A stretch of 40,997 bases of DNA, taken from a virus. Of this stretch, positions 1 to 8,572 are shown in pieces (positions within the stretch are counted from its first letter, which is position 1; every line of letters begins with the position of its first letter). The stretch is taken from positions 1 through 40,997 of IMG/VR virus record IMGVR_UViG_3300030406_002338; one strand, 5' to 3'. Made by a program: the position numbers and the translations under genes. Under the pieces are notes generated by a model. That model made no database searches. It had not been told where the DNA came from and saw only the letters and a list, made by a program, of their open reading frames with translations.

Positions 1-917
1 GTTCCACCAGTTGATACAATGTTTTCTAACTTTAATTCATTTACATAAGTTTTGGTGGCTGTCATAGAATCTAGTGGAGAAATGTGTAGTCGGTCATATA
101 GACCACCTTCTGTTTGCAATAGGTCTGACATAAAGTAACCACCACTAACTCGCAAGTTAGGTATTGTAGATGAAGCTGTCTGGTACACAGATAATCCATC
201 TGCTTGGTTATCTTTGATTGTAATCTTATTTGCGTTTATGTTTTCTAAGTTAAGAGTTTTGCAAGTATTTCTATTAAAAATTAATTTACCTATTTCAATT
301 CTAGTATTGTTTCCATCAATTAAAATTGCCTCTGTTTTACCTGTAGGTAATGTTGACCCTTGTCCATTAGTTGTAAAAGAAGTTGCTACGTTTACATTAG
401 ATATATCAATAGTTTCTACTGGAGTATCATTTAAAACTACTCTTAAAGTATTAGTTGTAACTTCATTTTTAAATTGTTCTTCTAATTCAGAGTTAGGTAT
501 CTCTGATGGCGCAAGATATACACCTGCATCACGATTACTAAATGACCTTTCTGCTAGTATAGTTTCGTTTACAACTACACCTGTACCTACAGTAGAACCA
601 ACTGCTAGAAAACTCATAGCCATTTGTGGACTAAAACCTAGTTTAAGAAGCATATTATATGGACTTGCCATAACCTGAAAAAACCTGTGCCATTTTTTAC
701 TTTCAGCATCAAGATAATCTACCTTAGCCATTACATAGTTTCTAATTATAAGACCTTTCTTGTAGGCTTGTATTGAAAGTAATATTGGAGAATATAGAAT
801 AGAAAATATCATCCTTTTAAATGCTTTTGCAATCTCAAAAAAGAATTTACCAAAGCCTTTTACAACCTTGACAGGTATTCCTAATATCCCTTTTATTATT
901 TTAATTATTTTTTTCAT
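1..917 (-). CDS. virion-associated protein, truncated by the window edge
   Basis: An open frame of 305 complete codons starts at an ATG (917-915) and runs off the left edge. The N-terminus is very basic and amphipathic (MKKIIKIIKGILGIPVKVVK). A hydrophobic stretch follows near residues 35-50, then a helical section with SPYNMLLKLGFSPQMAM near 85-100. The rest is polar and beta-rich (residues about 115-305), like a structural protein. The 93 bases at the right end of the window read as its missing C-terminus if the genome is circular. The start overlaps the stop of the upstream 33-residue gene (ATGA), which implies translational coupling. It is the last gene of the leftward operon, beside tail and tiny basic genes. 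I do not recognise the family. A virion or membrane-interacting role is inference. Confidence 0.8.
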   Translation of the reverse strand, partial: MKKIIKIIKGILGIPVKVVKGFGKFFFEIAKAFKRMIFSILYSPILLSIQAYKKGLIIRNYVMAKVDYLDAESKKWHRFFQVMASPYNMLLKLGFSPQMAMSFLAVGSTVGTGVVVNETILAERSFSNRDAGVYLAPSEIPNSELEEQFKNEVTTNTLRVVLNDTPVETIDISNVNVATSFTTNGQGSTLPTGKTEAILIDGNNTRIEIGKLIFNRNTCKTLNLENINANKITIKDNQADGLSVYQTASSTIPNLRVSGGYFMSDLLQTEGGLYDRLHISPLDSMTATKTYVNELKLENIVSTGG

Positions 918-1015
918 TTTGAGTATACTTCTCCTATTACGATTATACCCGCTAAACACAAACCAAGTAAAACGCTTGATACTGCAAGCCCTTTTTTAGC
1001 TTTGTTTCTATTCAC
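914..1015 (-). CDS. 33-residue single-span membrane protein, GTG start
   Basis: This short frame opens with GTG, carries a basic head (NRNKAKK), then one hydrophobic span (GLAVSSVLLGLCLAGIIVIG), and ends with TGA overlapping the ATG of the next gene. Its start overlaps the stop of the upstream holin-like gene by 8 bases. It therefore sits in a chain of overlapping small genes, which supports translation by coupling. The topology fits a small phage membrane protein such as a lysis accessory protein or a pinholin-like peptide. No family is recognised. The GTG start and short length keep confidence moderate. Confidence 0.5.
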   Translation of the reverse strand: MNRNKAKKGLAVSSVLLGLCLAGIIVIGEVYSK

Positions 1016-1172
1016 TTTCTAAGACTTTCATGCCTAAAGCTATGATTCCACCTACACAGCCAGTAGCTATCTCGTTGTATTCATTAACAATACCTATGCA
1101 AGATAGTATACCTAAGACAATGATTGCCAAAAATATTTGTGGTCTTAATTTACCCATAAATTTCATTACCAT
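1008..1172 (-). CDS. small two-span membrane protein, holin candidate
   Basis: The protein is 54 residues from the ATG at 1172, which has an AAGG four bases upstream. Six codons more are possible from 1190, but that start lies deeper in the neighbouring gene. Two hydrophobic segments are visible: PQIFLAIIVLGILSCIGIV and, after a short polar turn (NEYNEIAT), GCVGGIIALGM. The head is basic and the tail acidic (KVLESE). This is the topology of small holins, which permeabilise the inner membrane at lysis. The start overlaps the end of the 92-residue gene, and the stop overlaps a second small membrane gene. The holin role is inferred from topology and context only. No endolysin was recognised nearby. 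Confidence 0.6.
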   Translation of the reverse strand: MVMKFMGKLRPQIFLAIIVLGILSCIGIVNEYNEIATGCVGGIIALGMKVLESE

Positions 1173-1444
1173 TTTACCTTGTTTGCCCAATACGCCGCAG
1201 ACATTTTACCTTTTGCAATATTTTTTCCATGTCTAGCCTGAAAAGATCTACGTCTTGCGTTAGATTTTGCGTCTGTTTTTTTACCAGCAGTTGAAACACC
1301 TTGCTGACCAAACCTGATAGTTTTAACTTGACCACCAGATTTTGCCACAACAACATGTGATTTTGTTTTATGATTAGGAGTTCTTTTTGGTTTGTTATAA
1401 CCAGATACTCCTGCTCTTGCTAGTCTTGGATCTCTACTTGCCAT
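1166..1444 (-). CDS. conserved short basic phage protein (KARHxKNIAKGKMSAAYWANKVKW type)
   Basis: This 92-residue, strongly basic protein ends in RHGKNIAKGKMSAAYWANKV plus KW. I remember that C-terminal block from many short uncharacterised proteins of marine and other phages, but could not check it by search. The middle (HVVVAKSGGQVKTIRFGQQG) is a compact beta-like section. The ATG is preceded by TAGGAGTAAAAC, a good Shine-Dalgarno sequence. It is encoded between a 53-residue basic protein and the holin-like gene. Its function is unknown. The charge suggests binding to nucleic acid or to the capsid interior, which is inference. Confidence 0.8.
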   Translation of the reverse strand: MASRDPRLARAGVSGYNKPKRTPNHKTKSHVVVAKSGGQVKTIRFGQQGVSTAGKKTDAKSNARRRSFQARHGKNIAKGKMSAAYWANKVKW

Positions 1445-1453
1445 GTTTTACTC

Positions 1454-1615
1454 CTATCTTTTCTTTGCAGTTTTTGCTGACCTTCTAAAAGCTTTTGCAG
1501 TAGGTGCGCCTTTAGTTCCTGGTTTTCTCATTTTTTCACCAGAACCTGCTTTTATTCGCTTTCTTTTAGCGTGAATATTTGCGTACAAACCTTTTTTACT
1601 TTTTCTTGGTGCCAT
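1454..1615 (-). CDS. 53-residue lysine/arginine-rich phage protein (YANIHAKRKRIKAGSGEKMR type)
   Basis: The reading frame MAPRKSKKGLYANIHAKRKR continues through GSGEKMRKPGTKGAPTAKAF to a TAG. The motif order ANIHAKRKRI, GSGEKMRKPG and APTAKAF is one I recall from tiny proteins of many marine phages. An excellent ribosome site (GTAGGAGGATCGA) precedes the ATG. The gene overlaps the end of the upstream 77-residue gene by 20 bases. It is almost certainly DNA-binding or virion-packaged given its charge, but that is inference. No enzymatic motif is visible. Confidence 0.75.
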   Translation of the reverse strand: MAPRKSKKGLYANIHAKRKRIKAGSGEKMRKPGTKGAPTAKAFRRSAKTAKKR

Positions 1616-1829
1616 TCGATCCTCCTACTATTCCTAGACCATTTGGTCCACCTAGTTTATTCCATTCAGTTGCACTTATCTTACCATCAGCGACAGCGTG
1701 TATAAATATTTCTGATACATCTCTTAGCCTTTGACCAGACAAGTTAGATATTGCGCCTATAAAAAACTTAACCATATTTCTGTATGGTTGCGGCACAAAC
1801 GGCAATATTGGCTTCAATAATCTAAACAT
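1596..1829 (-). CDS. 77-residue protein of unknown function
   Basis: The N-terminal half is amphipathic and proline-containing (MFRLLKPILPFVPQPYRNMV), followed by helices ending in EIFIHAVADGKISATEWNKL. That last part resembles a single EF-hand-like turn (ADGKISATEW), although a full DxDxDG loop is not present. The C-terminus is glycine-rich and basic. The ATG overlaps the stop of the 34-residue gene (TAATG), so the two are probably translationally coupled. I do not recognise a family. Its place among tiny genes late in the virion operon suggests a virion or lysis accessory role. Confidence 0.65.
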   Translation of the reverse strand: MFRLLKPILPFVPQPYRNMVKFFIGAISNLSGQRLRDVSEIFIHAVADGKISATEWNKLGGPNGLGIVGGSNGTKKK

Positions 1830-1933
1830 TATCTTTTCCTTTTTTTCATTCCGTTTTTCATACCCATGCCCATCTTTTTTTTCTTAGCAGGTCTACCCAC
1901 TTTAGACCCATAAGTACCTTTACCTCTTGGCAT
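1829..1933 (-). CDS. 34-residue lysine/glycine-rich micro-protein
   Basis: The frame begins MPRGKGTYGSKVGRPAKKKK and ends with methionine- and lysine-rich repeats (MGMGMKNGMKKRKR). The opening is a pattern I remember from tiny unannotated phage proteins. An AAGGAG ribosome site lies seven bases before the ATG, inside the end of the upstream 61-residue gene. The stop shares its last base with the next ATG. It is too short and basic to assign. DNA or capsid binding is a guess from charge. Confidence 0.6.
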   Translation of the reverse strand: MPRGKGTYGSKVGRPAKKKKMGMGMKNGMKKRKR

Positions 1934-2105
1934 TTTTTTTCTCCTTTTTACAGCTATCATTACAATTAGCTAGTTGTTGATTTAATTGATTTATTTGTTC
2001 ATATAATGTTTCAACTATACATTTTAGTCTTAAAGTTTCATCGTTAGCTAAAACTTTTTGCATAGCTGATTCTGTTATTACAATTTCATTGTTTTGCGTG
2101 GTCAT
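1920..2105 (-). CDS. 61-residue coiled-coil protein of unknown function
   Basis: The middle of this protein (residues about 22-50, VETLYEQINQLNQQLANCND) is a heptad-like helix rich in leucine and glutamine, and the C-terminus is lysine-rich. TAGGAGAAGT lies just before the ATG. It overlaps the following micro-gene by 14 bases. The pattern suggests a small oligomerising protein, such as an assembly factor. No family is recognised. Confidence 0.6.
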   Translation of the reverse strand: MTTQNNEIVITESAMQKVLANDETLRLKCIVETLYEQINQLNQQLANCNDSCKKEKKNAKR

Positions 2106-2112
2106 ACTTCTC

Positions 2113-2736
2113 CTATAACTTGCTTTCTAAACTTTTTTTTATATGCTCTGCATCTATCATAGTCATATCTATATTTTTCTTTATTGTATCTAGTGGTCCA
2201 TGCACATTCAAGATTTCACTTGGACCATGATGTGGATTTAACACTTCTGCTCTTGCTAACAATGATTGGTACATATCTTCTAGTTTATCTGTTTCTATAT
2301 TTTTAGTATCAAAACTACCATCATCTAGTTCTTTTTTAAGTTTAGACCATGCCTCTATTTCTCTTACTCGGTCATTACCAACTCTTTCAGCGTTTTTTAG
2401 TTGCCATTCTAATTTTTCTATTTCTATTTGCAGAAATTGTTTTTCATATTTATCTGTTGTGTTTTCAAGTATTTCTTTAGTTTGTTCTAAAGTAATCTTG
2501 TCTTTTCTGTATTCAAAAGATAACCATGCTAAGTTTTCATACATACTTGCTTGTTCTTTTACGCATTGCCAATACTTTCCTGCTCTTGTAGGAAAACTGT
2601 TGTCATTTAAAACAGAGTAACGCATCTGTGCTTCTGTTCTATATACTTGTTGTTTTAAAAAAGAATCTTCAACTTCTTCACGCAATGCTTCCATTTTCTT
2701 TGCATTTTCATTATTTAGTGCTGGAAATTCATTCAT
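2113..2736 (-). CDS. 207-residue helical protein, tail-region unknown
   Basis: The sequence is almost wholly helical and charged, with coiled-coil stretches around residues 70-135 (YRKDKITLEQTKEILENTTD and the following EKLEWQLKNAER). It lies directly after the 88-residue tail-region gene, with a 4-base overlap (ATGA), and before the tiny-gene cluster. A role as tail assembly helper or as a subunit attached to the fibre would fit, but nothing catalytic or diagnostic is visible. Confidence 0.7.
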   Translation of the reverse strand: MNEFPALNNENAKKMEALREEVEDSFLKQQVYRTEAQMRYSVLNDNSFPTRAGKYWQCVKEQASMYENLAWLSFEYRKDKITLEQTKEILENTTDKYEKQFLQIEIEKLEWQLKNAERVGNDRVREIEAWSKLKKELDDGSFDTKNIETDKLEDMYQSLLARAEVLNPHHGPSEILNVHGPLDTIKKNIDMTMIDAEHIKKSLESKL

Positions 2737-2999
2737 GGTAATATCTCTCTTTCTGGTTGAATATCTATTTCGTGGTAATCATCATCCCAGTTATCTATAA
2801 GTGAAGTTCTATAATCATCTAAAATAGATTGTGCTTCTGTTTTAGTTACTTCTGTAGCACCTACTCTCGTAGACCAGTTGCCTGTTGCCCACTTGTCATT
2901 AGTAACTATAACATTACCATAACTTTTCACATCAAATCTTTTTATTTCATTGCCGACAAATGTGTTGGCATTTATATTTTCTATTTTCCAATACTTCAT
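2733..2999 (-). CDS. 88-residue protein after the tail-tip gene; possible fibre chaperone
   Basis: This short acidic protein begins MKYWKIENINANTFVGNEIK. It has a KTEAQSILDDYR helix near residues 53-64 and ends in an acidic tail (DDDYHEIDIQPER). Small proteins of this size placed straight after a tail-fibre or tip gene are often fibre chaperones or minor tail parts, and the TEAQxILDDY element resembles ones I have seen in such genes. The start overlaps the stop of the kelch-like gene by four bases. The assignment is tentative. Confidence 0.55.
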   Translation of the reverse strand: MKYWKIENINANTFVGNEIKRFDVKSYGNVIVTNDKWATGNWSTRVGATEVTKTEAQSILDDYRTSLIDNWDDDYHEIDIQPEREILP

Positions 3000-3946
3000 G
3001 TACTAACTGCCCTTGTAAAAATATAAGCTGCATTTGTATAACTAGACCCATCGTAACCACCAACTGAAAGCCCATTCCCTGTTTGTCCACCACCACTATT
3101 ACCACGAACAGTTACAGGATAATTAGCACCTGCTGTCCATGTGCCTACACTATATTCTTGTGTAAGTGCCATTGTACCACTTGCAGTTCTACCACAAAAA
3201 ACTACTAAATCATCTGCACTTGTTTTTCCAAAACAACCAGAAGATTCATTACCAACGCTTGTAGTAATGTCTGTGTTTGTAGTCCATGTTCCACTTGAGC
3301 CAGAACTAAAAGTGTATTCTTCATTTTTTGTTGAAAGACCACTTGGATTTGCACCAGTAACTGATGCACCATTGCCAGACGAACCACAAGAGCCACCAGC
3401 TATATAATATCTTTCAGTAAGAGGATCTGTTCCTTGTGTAGTCCATGAGCCACTTCTCATTATTTCATGTTTTGGAAGCGCACCATTATAATTCGTGCCA
3501 GACCCTGTAGCATTTCTGTTAAAACCACTACATGACCAAGCATTACTATTATCTTCTACTGCTGTAGCTGCTGTTGAAGATCCACCAGCTGTATTAAGTG
3601 AATTAGCACTTGCCCATTCACTACCATTATAATATTCAACTGATGCAGTAGTTGGATTTCCGACTTGACCACCTATTATTAATGCAGAACTTTGTGTGCC
3701 ACCACCACGAGCTGAACGCCTACCTGTAGTTAAACTATCTGTGCTTGAAAAAGCTGATCCATTCCAATCTTCGCAAGTATCGTTGTCGCTATGACCACCA
3801 GCAATAACACCTGCCGAACCATTGCCTAGAACTGTAACAGCACCAAGAGCAGTATGTATAGTATCACCAGCATTTGCCCATGTACCAGGACCACCTGCTG
3901 GTGTAAAGCTACCAAAACCTAATACTTGATACCCAAACTTAGCCAT
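2996..3946 (-). CDS. kelch-like beta-propeller tail-tip or appendage protein
   Basis: The 316 residues are made of repeated blades with the pattern (S/A)ALIIGGQ...TTASVEYYNGSEW. Similar blades recur near residues 45-65, 90-112, 125-160, 175-215, 235-265 and 275-310. Each has a Gly-Gly turn and an aromatic EYYNGS/EEYTF/QEYSVG strand, as in kelch or galactose-oxidase-type propellers. It starts four residues into the tail-fibre stop, with an ATG overlapping TAA. Residues are small and polar (Gly, Ser, Thr, Asn rich), as usual for receptor-binding tips. A host-recognition role is inferred from repeat type and location after the fibre gene. Confidence 0.75.
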   Translation of the reverse strand: MAKFGYQVLGFGSFTPAGGPGTWANAGDTIHTALGAVTVLGNGSAGVIAGGHSDNDTCEDWNGSAFSSTDSLTTGRRSARGGGTQSSALIIGGQVGNPTTASVEYYNGSEWASANSLNTAGGSSTAATAVEDNSNAWSCSGFNRNATGSGTNYNGALPKHEIMRSGSWTTQGTDPLTERYYIAGGSCGSSGNGASVTGANPSGLSTKNEEYTFSSGSSGTWTTNTDITTSVGNESSGCFGKTSADDLVVFCGRTASGTMALTQEYSVGTWTAGANYPVTVRGNSGGGQTGNGLSVGGYDGSSYTNAAYIFTRAVST

Positions 3947-6159
3947 TAAGCATCCGTGCTAGTGTCTGTTGTATAAAATATTTTTACACCTAATAATCTT
4001 GCATCTGCTGTATGGTCATCTGCTGATACATCCCTAAATATTTCAAAGAAAGCTAGTTCATCTGCTGCTGCGTTTGCAACAGTAAGGTTACCACTAACAG
4101 CACTTATGTTTAAATCTTCTGCTGTGCCACTATGTGCTTTTGCAGTAGCCACGACTTCTGTTCCATAATTTACATCAATAGTGTCGTTATCACCTACTGA
4201 TACACCTGACATTGCCCATGCTACTGTGCCAGTATTCGTGCTTGATGATGTCCAATATGCTTGGAAAGTAATTGTACCTTCGTTCCAAGACTTTGGCATT
4301 GCTACAGAAAAATGTGCAAATTCATCAGAGTCTTTATCAAAATCTAAAACAATTAAGTCAGGTCTACCAGATGATGTTTCAACAGATGTTATAGAACCAC
4401 AACCATTTGATTCTGATGGTGTCATAGCAGTTGCAGGTATCCACATATTTTCAAGCCCAACTGTTTTTACTGCTGTGCCATCCATTGTAATTGCATCTGC
4501 TTCTAAAGTACCATCAATATCTGCATTTCCAGATATATCTAAAGTTGCTGCATCTAATTCGCCAGTAATAGTAAAGTTTCTTAAACCTGTATAATCTTTA
4601 TTAGAATCCAATATAACAGCTTTAGAGGCTATAGCAGTTCCAACAGCAGTTGAACCAAGATCAAGAGCATTAAGTTCTCCCACAACAGCAGTTATACCAT
4701 CTAAAACATTAAGCTCTGTAGCAGTTGATGTAACAGCTACATCTTCGTTTATTTTTGGTGATGTAAGCGTTTTGTTAGTTAAGGTATCTGTTGACTCTAG
4801 TGATACTAAAGTTGAATCACCACCTGCTGGTAGCGTAAGAACATTAGTTACACCTGCTGAGTGTGGTTGTGCTTTTACTATCTGCCCATGTGAATTACTC
4901 TCACAGTTAAATTGAATAGCACCTGATGATGTATTACCAACGATAGTTATATGCCCTGATCCTTTTGCTAATAATTGCAAATCAATATTAGTGTCATCAC
5001 CTGTTGCTGATAATTGTGGTGCGTTACCTGTTGCAGCGTTTGTTACATCAAATTGGTTAACAGCAGAGCTTGTAGTTTGAAATATAATTTGCTCATTGTT
5101 ATTTTCGTCAGATATAAAATGTGCATCATCTATTATTATATTGTTTGAGTTAGTATCTAAATTACCACCAAGTTGTGGACTACTATCATCTACTACGTCT
5201 GTCATAGTTCCTGATGCAAGACCAGATACAAGTGTTGACCTTGTAATTTTTTTCAAAGCACCATCAGTATCATCTATAGCTAATAAAGTGTCTGCTGCTT
5301 CTACGCTTGATATTGCAGATAAACTTGTAATTGATGTTGGGTTAAAGTTTGTACCATCTGCTATTAACAACATACCTGCTGTGTTAGTACCCATTACTAA
5401 ATCATCACCAGAAATAGTCAAATCTCCGTCAATTGTAGCATTACCTGCTACAGCAACATTTGCACCTGTAAATGTAAGAGCAGTAGTTGTTCCTGATTTA
5501 ATAATTAAATTACCACTATTGTTAGTAGCACTACCAAATGTAGTACCACCATCTTTAAAAAATACATCACCGCCATCAGCATCTAGTGTTAAATCACCTG
5601 ACACATCTAATGTCATATCAGATACGCCTGCTGTAGTAGCGTTAATAGTAAATACGTCTGTCATAGTTCCAGCAACAGATACGCCAAACCTTAATTGACC
5701 ATCTTCGTTTCCATTAGATACATCTGTTGCATCAGCAGTAATTCTTGCAAACTCGTGTTCATTACCACCATCATCATCCATCTTAAATGATATGTATATT
5801 TCATCTCCATCGGCTCTAGTAGAGTTATCACCAACAAGTTCTAATAATAAATTAGATGCGTTATTTGTTGCGTTTTCTATTCTCATAGGTGCAACAGTAT
5901 TACCTGTGTCAGATCGCACCCACATATGTTCTACTTGTACGTGGTCATCATGTTTCAAATACCTTACTGTAGAGCCTGACTCTATCTTTACATCTACGTT
6001 TTTACCTGTCAGTCCTGATGTAAATGACCATGATCCATCACTACCTGATTCTACTGTAGATCCTATTGCTGTAGTAGTACCAGCTTCTAATGCAGTTACT
6101 GTTGCTCCTTCTACAGGAGTACCTGCGTTGTTAAATATATATCCTTTTAGTCTGCTCAT
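3946..6159 (-). CDS. tail fibre or large virion appendage protein
   Basis: This 737-residue protein opens with a carboxypeptidase-regulatory-like beta-sandwich (residues about 1-70, GYIFNNAGTPVEGATVTALE and DGSWSFTSGLTGKNV). Long Ser/Thr/Asn/Asp-rich beta repeats follow. The central part carries fibre signatures common in marine phages: DTDGALKKITRSTLVSGLA (about 297-315), SSPQLGGNLDTNSNNIIID (about 328-346) and STDTLTNKTLTSPKI (about 454-468), then STATELNVLDGI. The C-terminal 150 residues form a separate domain with alternating strands (FDKDSDEFAHFSVAMPKSWN) that may bind receptor. It lies between the nuclease-like gene and the kelch-like gene and overlaps both ends by one base. Confidence 0.85.
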   Translation of the reverse strand: MSRLKGYIFNNAGTPVEGATVTALEAGTTTAIGSTVESGSDGSWSFTSGLTGKNVDVKIESGSTVRYLKHDDHVQVEHMWVRSDTGNTVAPMRIENATNNASNLLLELVGDNSTRADGDEIYISFKMDDDGGNEHEFARITADATDVSNGNEDGQLRFGVSVAGTMTDVFTINATTAGVSDMTLDVSGDLTLDADGGDVFFKDGGTTFGSATNNSGNLIIKSGTTTALTFTGANVAVAGNATIDGDLTISGDDLVMGTNTAGMLLIADGTNFNPTSITSLSAISSVEAADTLLAIDDTDGALKKITRSTLVSGLASGTMTDVVDDSSPQLGGNLDTNSNNIIIDDAHFISDENNNEQIIFQTTSSAVNQFDVTNAATGNAPQLSATGDDTNIDLQLLAKGSGHITIVGNTSSGAIQFNCESNSHGQIVKAQPHSAGVTNVLTLPAGGDSTLVSLESTDTLTNKTLTSPKINEDVAVTSTATELNVLDGITAVVGELNALDLGSTAVGTAIASKAVILDSNKDYTGLRNFTITGELDAATLDISGNADIDGTLEADAITMDGTAVKTVGLENMWIPATAMTPSESNGCGSITSVETSSGRPDLIVLDFDKDSDEFAHFSVAMPKSWNEGTITFQAYWTSSSTNTGTVAWAMSGVSVGDNDTIDVNYGTEVVATAKAHSGTAEDLNISAVSGNLTVANAAADELAFFEIFRDVSADDHTADARLLGVKIFYTTDTSTDA

Positions 6160-6554
6160 TAATCTGTTCCTAACCTAGAATGATCTTTAAATTGTAAAGC
6201 TTCACTAGCGTAATACATTGCATCTTCTAATATATCATCTTCATCAACAAAAATTAAAGTTTTGCCTGTACTAGCTACGAGCTGGCGCAATAATACGTCA
6301 TTTTGTCTGATACCACTACCTAGTTCATAATGATAGTAAACACCCTGCACGTTTACTGCTAAATTAGGTGGATCAAAAAACTCAAAATCAAGAGTCCTGC
6401 CACCTATAATAGTTGGTCCACCGAACTTAACTGACTGATAAATAAAATCAACATTGGGTTGTCTACCTAATCTTATAAAAGCTGTGTACAGCAACCACTC
6501 TGGCTCTGAACCAGCAAACCATTCAGGTTTTGTTTGTTGACTTTGTGTTGTCAT
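6159..6554 (-). CDS. VSR/DUF559-like endonuclease-fold protein in the tail operon
   Basis: This 131-residue protein has the order expected of a VSR-like (PD-(D/E)XK-related) fold. A helix containing EPEWLLYTAFIRLGRQP is followed by a strand with D56 (GGRTLDFEF), then a second strand LAVNVQGVYYHYE (residues 65-77), a helix with DVLLRQLVASTG, and a final strand TLIFVDEDDI. In active relatives the second strand normally reads (I/V)E(V/A)(D/Q)G; here the Glu position is Asn68. The gene overlaps its neighbours at both ends by one base, so it is a stable part of the virion operon. It may be a DNA-end or packaging-related nuclease or a structural derivative. Confidence 0.5.
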   Translation of the reverse strand: MTTQSQQTKPEWFAGSEPEWLLYTAFIRLGRQPNVDFIYQSVKFGGPTIIGGRTLDFEFFDPPNLAVNVQGVYYHYELGSGIRQNDVLLRQLVASTGKTLIFVDEDDILEDAMYYASEALQFKDHSRLGTD

Positions 6555-8572
6555 TACGGCTCCACTAACTGTATTGTTACTTGTTTTCTATCGTCTCTGC
6601 CTGACATATCAAATCCTGATACTGATGTAATCTCAGTATAATAATCAGATTCTGAACTATCATCGGCAGGTTTATATCTAAAAGCTACTAATTCGTTGTT
6701 CTCTATAGCAGTTTCTAAATTATCTTTTAATTGTTGCCTAGTTTTACCTTTGTATGTTTTACCTTTAAATGTCATATCTATATTAGCTTGGAAACCATAT
6801 TTAACTTTCAATTTCTTTCTAAACCTAAACTCTGCACGCACCATATCTGGCGATGTGTTTTCACTACTAGAAAGTAATTCAAACCTAAACTTTATAGAAC
6901 TAAAAGATATTCCTACACCATTTGTACCAAAATTAACTGTATTTAATCCTGAGGATGTAAGGCTTGCAAGTGTAGTAAATGTAGACGCATCTCCCTGTGA
7001 GTCATCATGATTTAATGCATAAGATACTCTAATTCTAGAGTTACTAGATAATTTTCTACCTTCTATAATCATAGACAAAGCTAACTTGTCATTTATATTG
7101 TCGTCTGCGTCAAACCATGGCGTTTCATGTATACCTGCCGCATTACTATAATTAGTAACTTCGCTAGTAGTATTTGTTTGGTACTCGTATGTTGCTAATT
7201 GATCTGGGTTAACAATGTTTCTTTCCAGCTTTTGATAAAATAATTTACTAGAACTGTTCCAATATAACTTGTAGCTTTCATCTGTAGTAGGTTCTGCTGG
7301 TGCATTAGATATGTGCATGTTAACTACGTTGTCGCCTGATTCAGTACCTGCCCATTTAAACTCCCAACCTCTTGTGTTCCAACCTAATATGCTACTAAAA
7401 CCTGCGTCTCCTAAAACTGTAGACCCACCATGTACTTGCGAACCTACGTTACCACTACCACTAAACAACGTGCTACCTTCATCACCAGGTTTTCCGTCAA
7501 GAGCAATAAGCAAATCATTGTGGCTACCTACCATGCTAACAATTGTGCCTTGATAATTTTGTGGCAAACCATGATCTCTATCTGGTCCTACAACTGACAA
7601 TGTGCTTGGGTCTCCTACTTGGTATTTATATACACCAGTACCTACGCCGAAATATATTGCGTCTCTCCATTTAACTGACCCTTTACCTGCGTCTGGCTGG
7701 AATGGTAAACCTACTTCTGTTTCAATAATTCTTTCATTTGCTGAATCGTGAACAAATAAACCTTTAGTTGTATTTATATAAATAATTGGATTGTTTGCAA
7801 CATCTCTACCAAGAAACACAGCAGTAACATCTCCTGCTTCTGCTGGTACATATGCATCAGGTTGCCATACTGAAAAGTTTATTGTTGATTGATTGGTAGT
7901 ATCATATTTAAATAATCTAGCTTGTTGTGTACCAACACTACTACTAGATGGTTCTGCTAATACATAAACTTTATCTTGCCAATATGTAAAAAACTTAGGC
8001 ACTAAATCACCGCCATTAAAATTTAATGTACTAGATGCTACTTGTGTAAACGATGTACCATCTGCGGAATACCATAATCCTTGTGCAGAGTTAGTTGCAT
8101 ATATTAAATAAGGTTTTTGGTTTACTTGCGCAACAATAGAATCACTTGCATCTGCGTTCATGTTTTGTACAGAACTAGAAAAAGATGCAGAGTTTGCATT
8201 TAATTTATATATATTACTGCTCGCAGATACAAAAATAGTGTTGTTAAAAGTATTAATATTAGTAATCTTACCAGCAGGAGAATTAACGCTTTCTGTTTTT
8301 CTTGGCAATATTAAATGTCCTTTATAACGTGTCTGACATGTCGAATACCACGCTCTATCAAATGTAGTAGAGTCAAGACCTGTATGCCATCCAATACCGC
8401 CTCTAAAGTCGTTAAATGCTACGCTAGACGCTCTTTGCTCAGAATCTCTTGTTGTGTCTCCAATTGTTATCTTGGGTGCAAATATGCTTGTAAGTGTTTT
8501 TCTAACAGGTACAGTTATCGGGTATCTTATACCATTTAACAATATCTCTTTTTCACTTAATACAGATGCCAT
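6554..8572 (-). CDS. large beta-rich tail protein (tail tube/nozzle region)
   Basis: The protein has 672 residues and is rich in beta strands and aromatic-glycine turns. Repeated segments such as KPYLIYATNSAQGLWYSADG and DAIYFGVGTGVYKYQVGD (residues about 155-330) look like propeller blades. The C-terminal third contains GYQFxxxID-like strands and an element KTRQQLKDNLETAIENNELV (about 618-637). Position after the connector-type gene and before the fibre matches tail tubular B/nozzle or tail-stabilising proteins of podovirus-like phages. I cannot name the family. A virion role is well supported by context only. Confidence 0.7.
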   Translation of the reverse strand: MASVLSEKEILLNGIRYPITVPVRKTLTSIFAPKITIGDTTRDSEQRASSVAFNDFRGGIGWHTGLDSTTFDRAWYSTCQTRYKGHLILPRKTESVNSPAGKITNINTFNNTIFVSASSNIYKLNANSASFSSSVQNMNADASDSIVAQVNQKPYLIYATNSAQGLWYSADGTSFTQVASSTLNFNGGDLVPKFFTYWQDKVYVLAEPSSSSVGTQQARLFKYDTTNQSTINFSVWQPDAYVPAEAGDVTAVFLGRDVANNPIIYINTTKGLFVHDSANERIIETEVGLPFQPDAGKGSVKWRDAIYFGVGTGVYKYQVGDPSTLSVVGPDRDHGLPQNYQGTIVSMVGSHNDLLIALDGKPGDEGSTLFSGSGNVGSQVHGGSTVLGDAGFSSILGWNTRGWEFKWAGTESGDNVVNMHISNAPAEPTTDESYKLYWNSSSKLFYQKLERNIVNPDQLATYEYQTNTTSEVTNYSNAAGIHETPWFDADDNINDKLALSMIIEGRKLSSNSRIRVSYALNHDDSQGDASTFTTLASLTSSGLNTVNFGTNGVGISFSSIKFRFELLSSSENTSPDMVRAEFRFRKKLKVKYGFQANIDMTFKGKTYKGKTRQQLKDNLETAIENNELVAFRYKPADDSSESDYYTEITSVSGFDMSGRDDRKQVTIQLVEP

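Noticed and set aside
214-678. Plus-strand open frame of 154 codons
   Set aside because: It is a shadow of the minus-strand virion gene at 1-917, which has a coherent protein, a coupled start and the operon direction.
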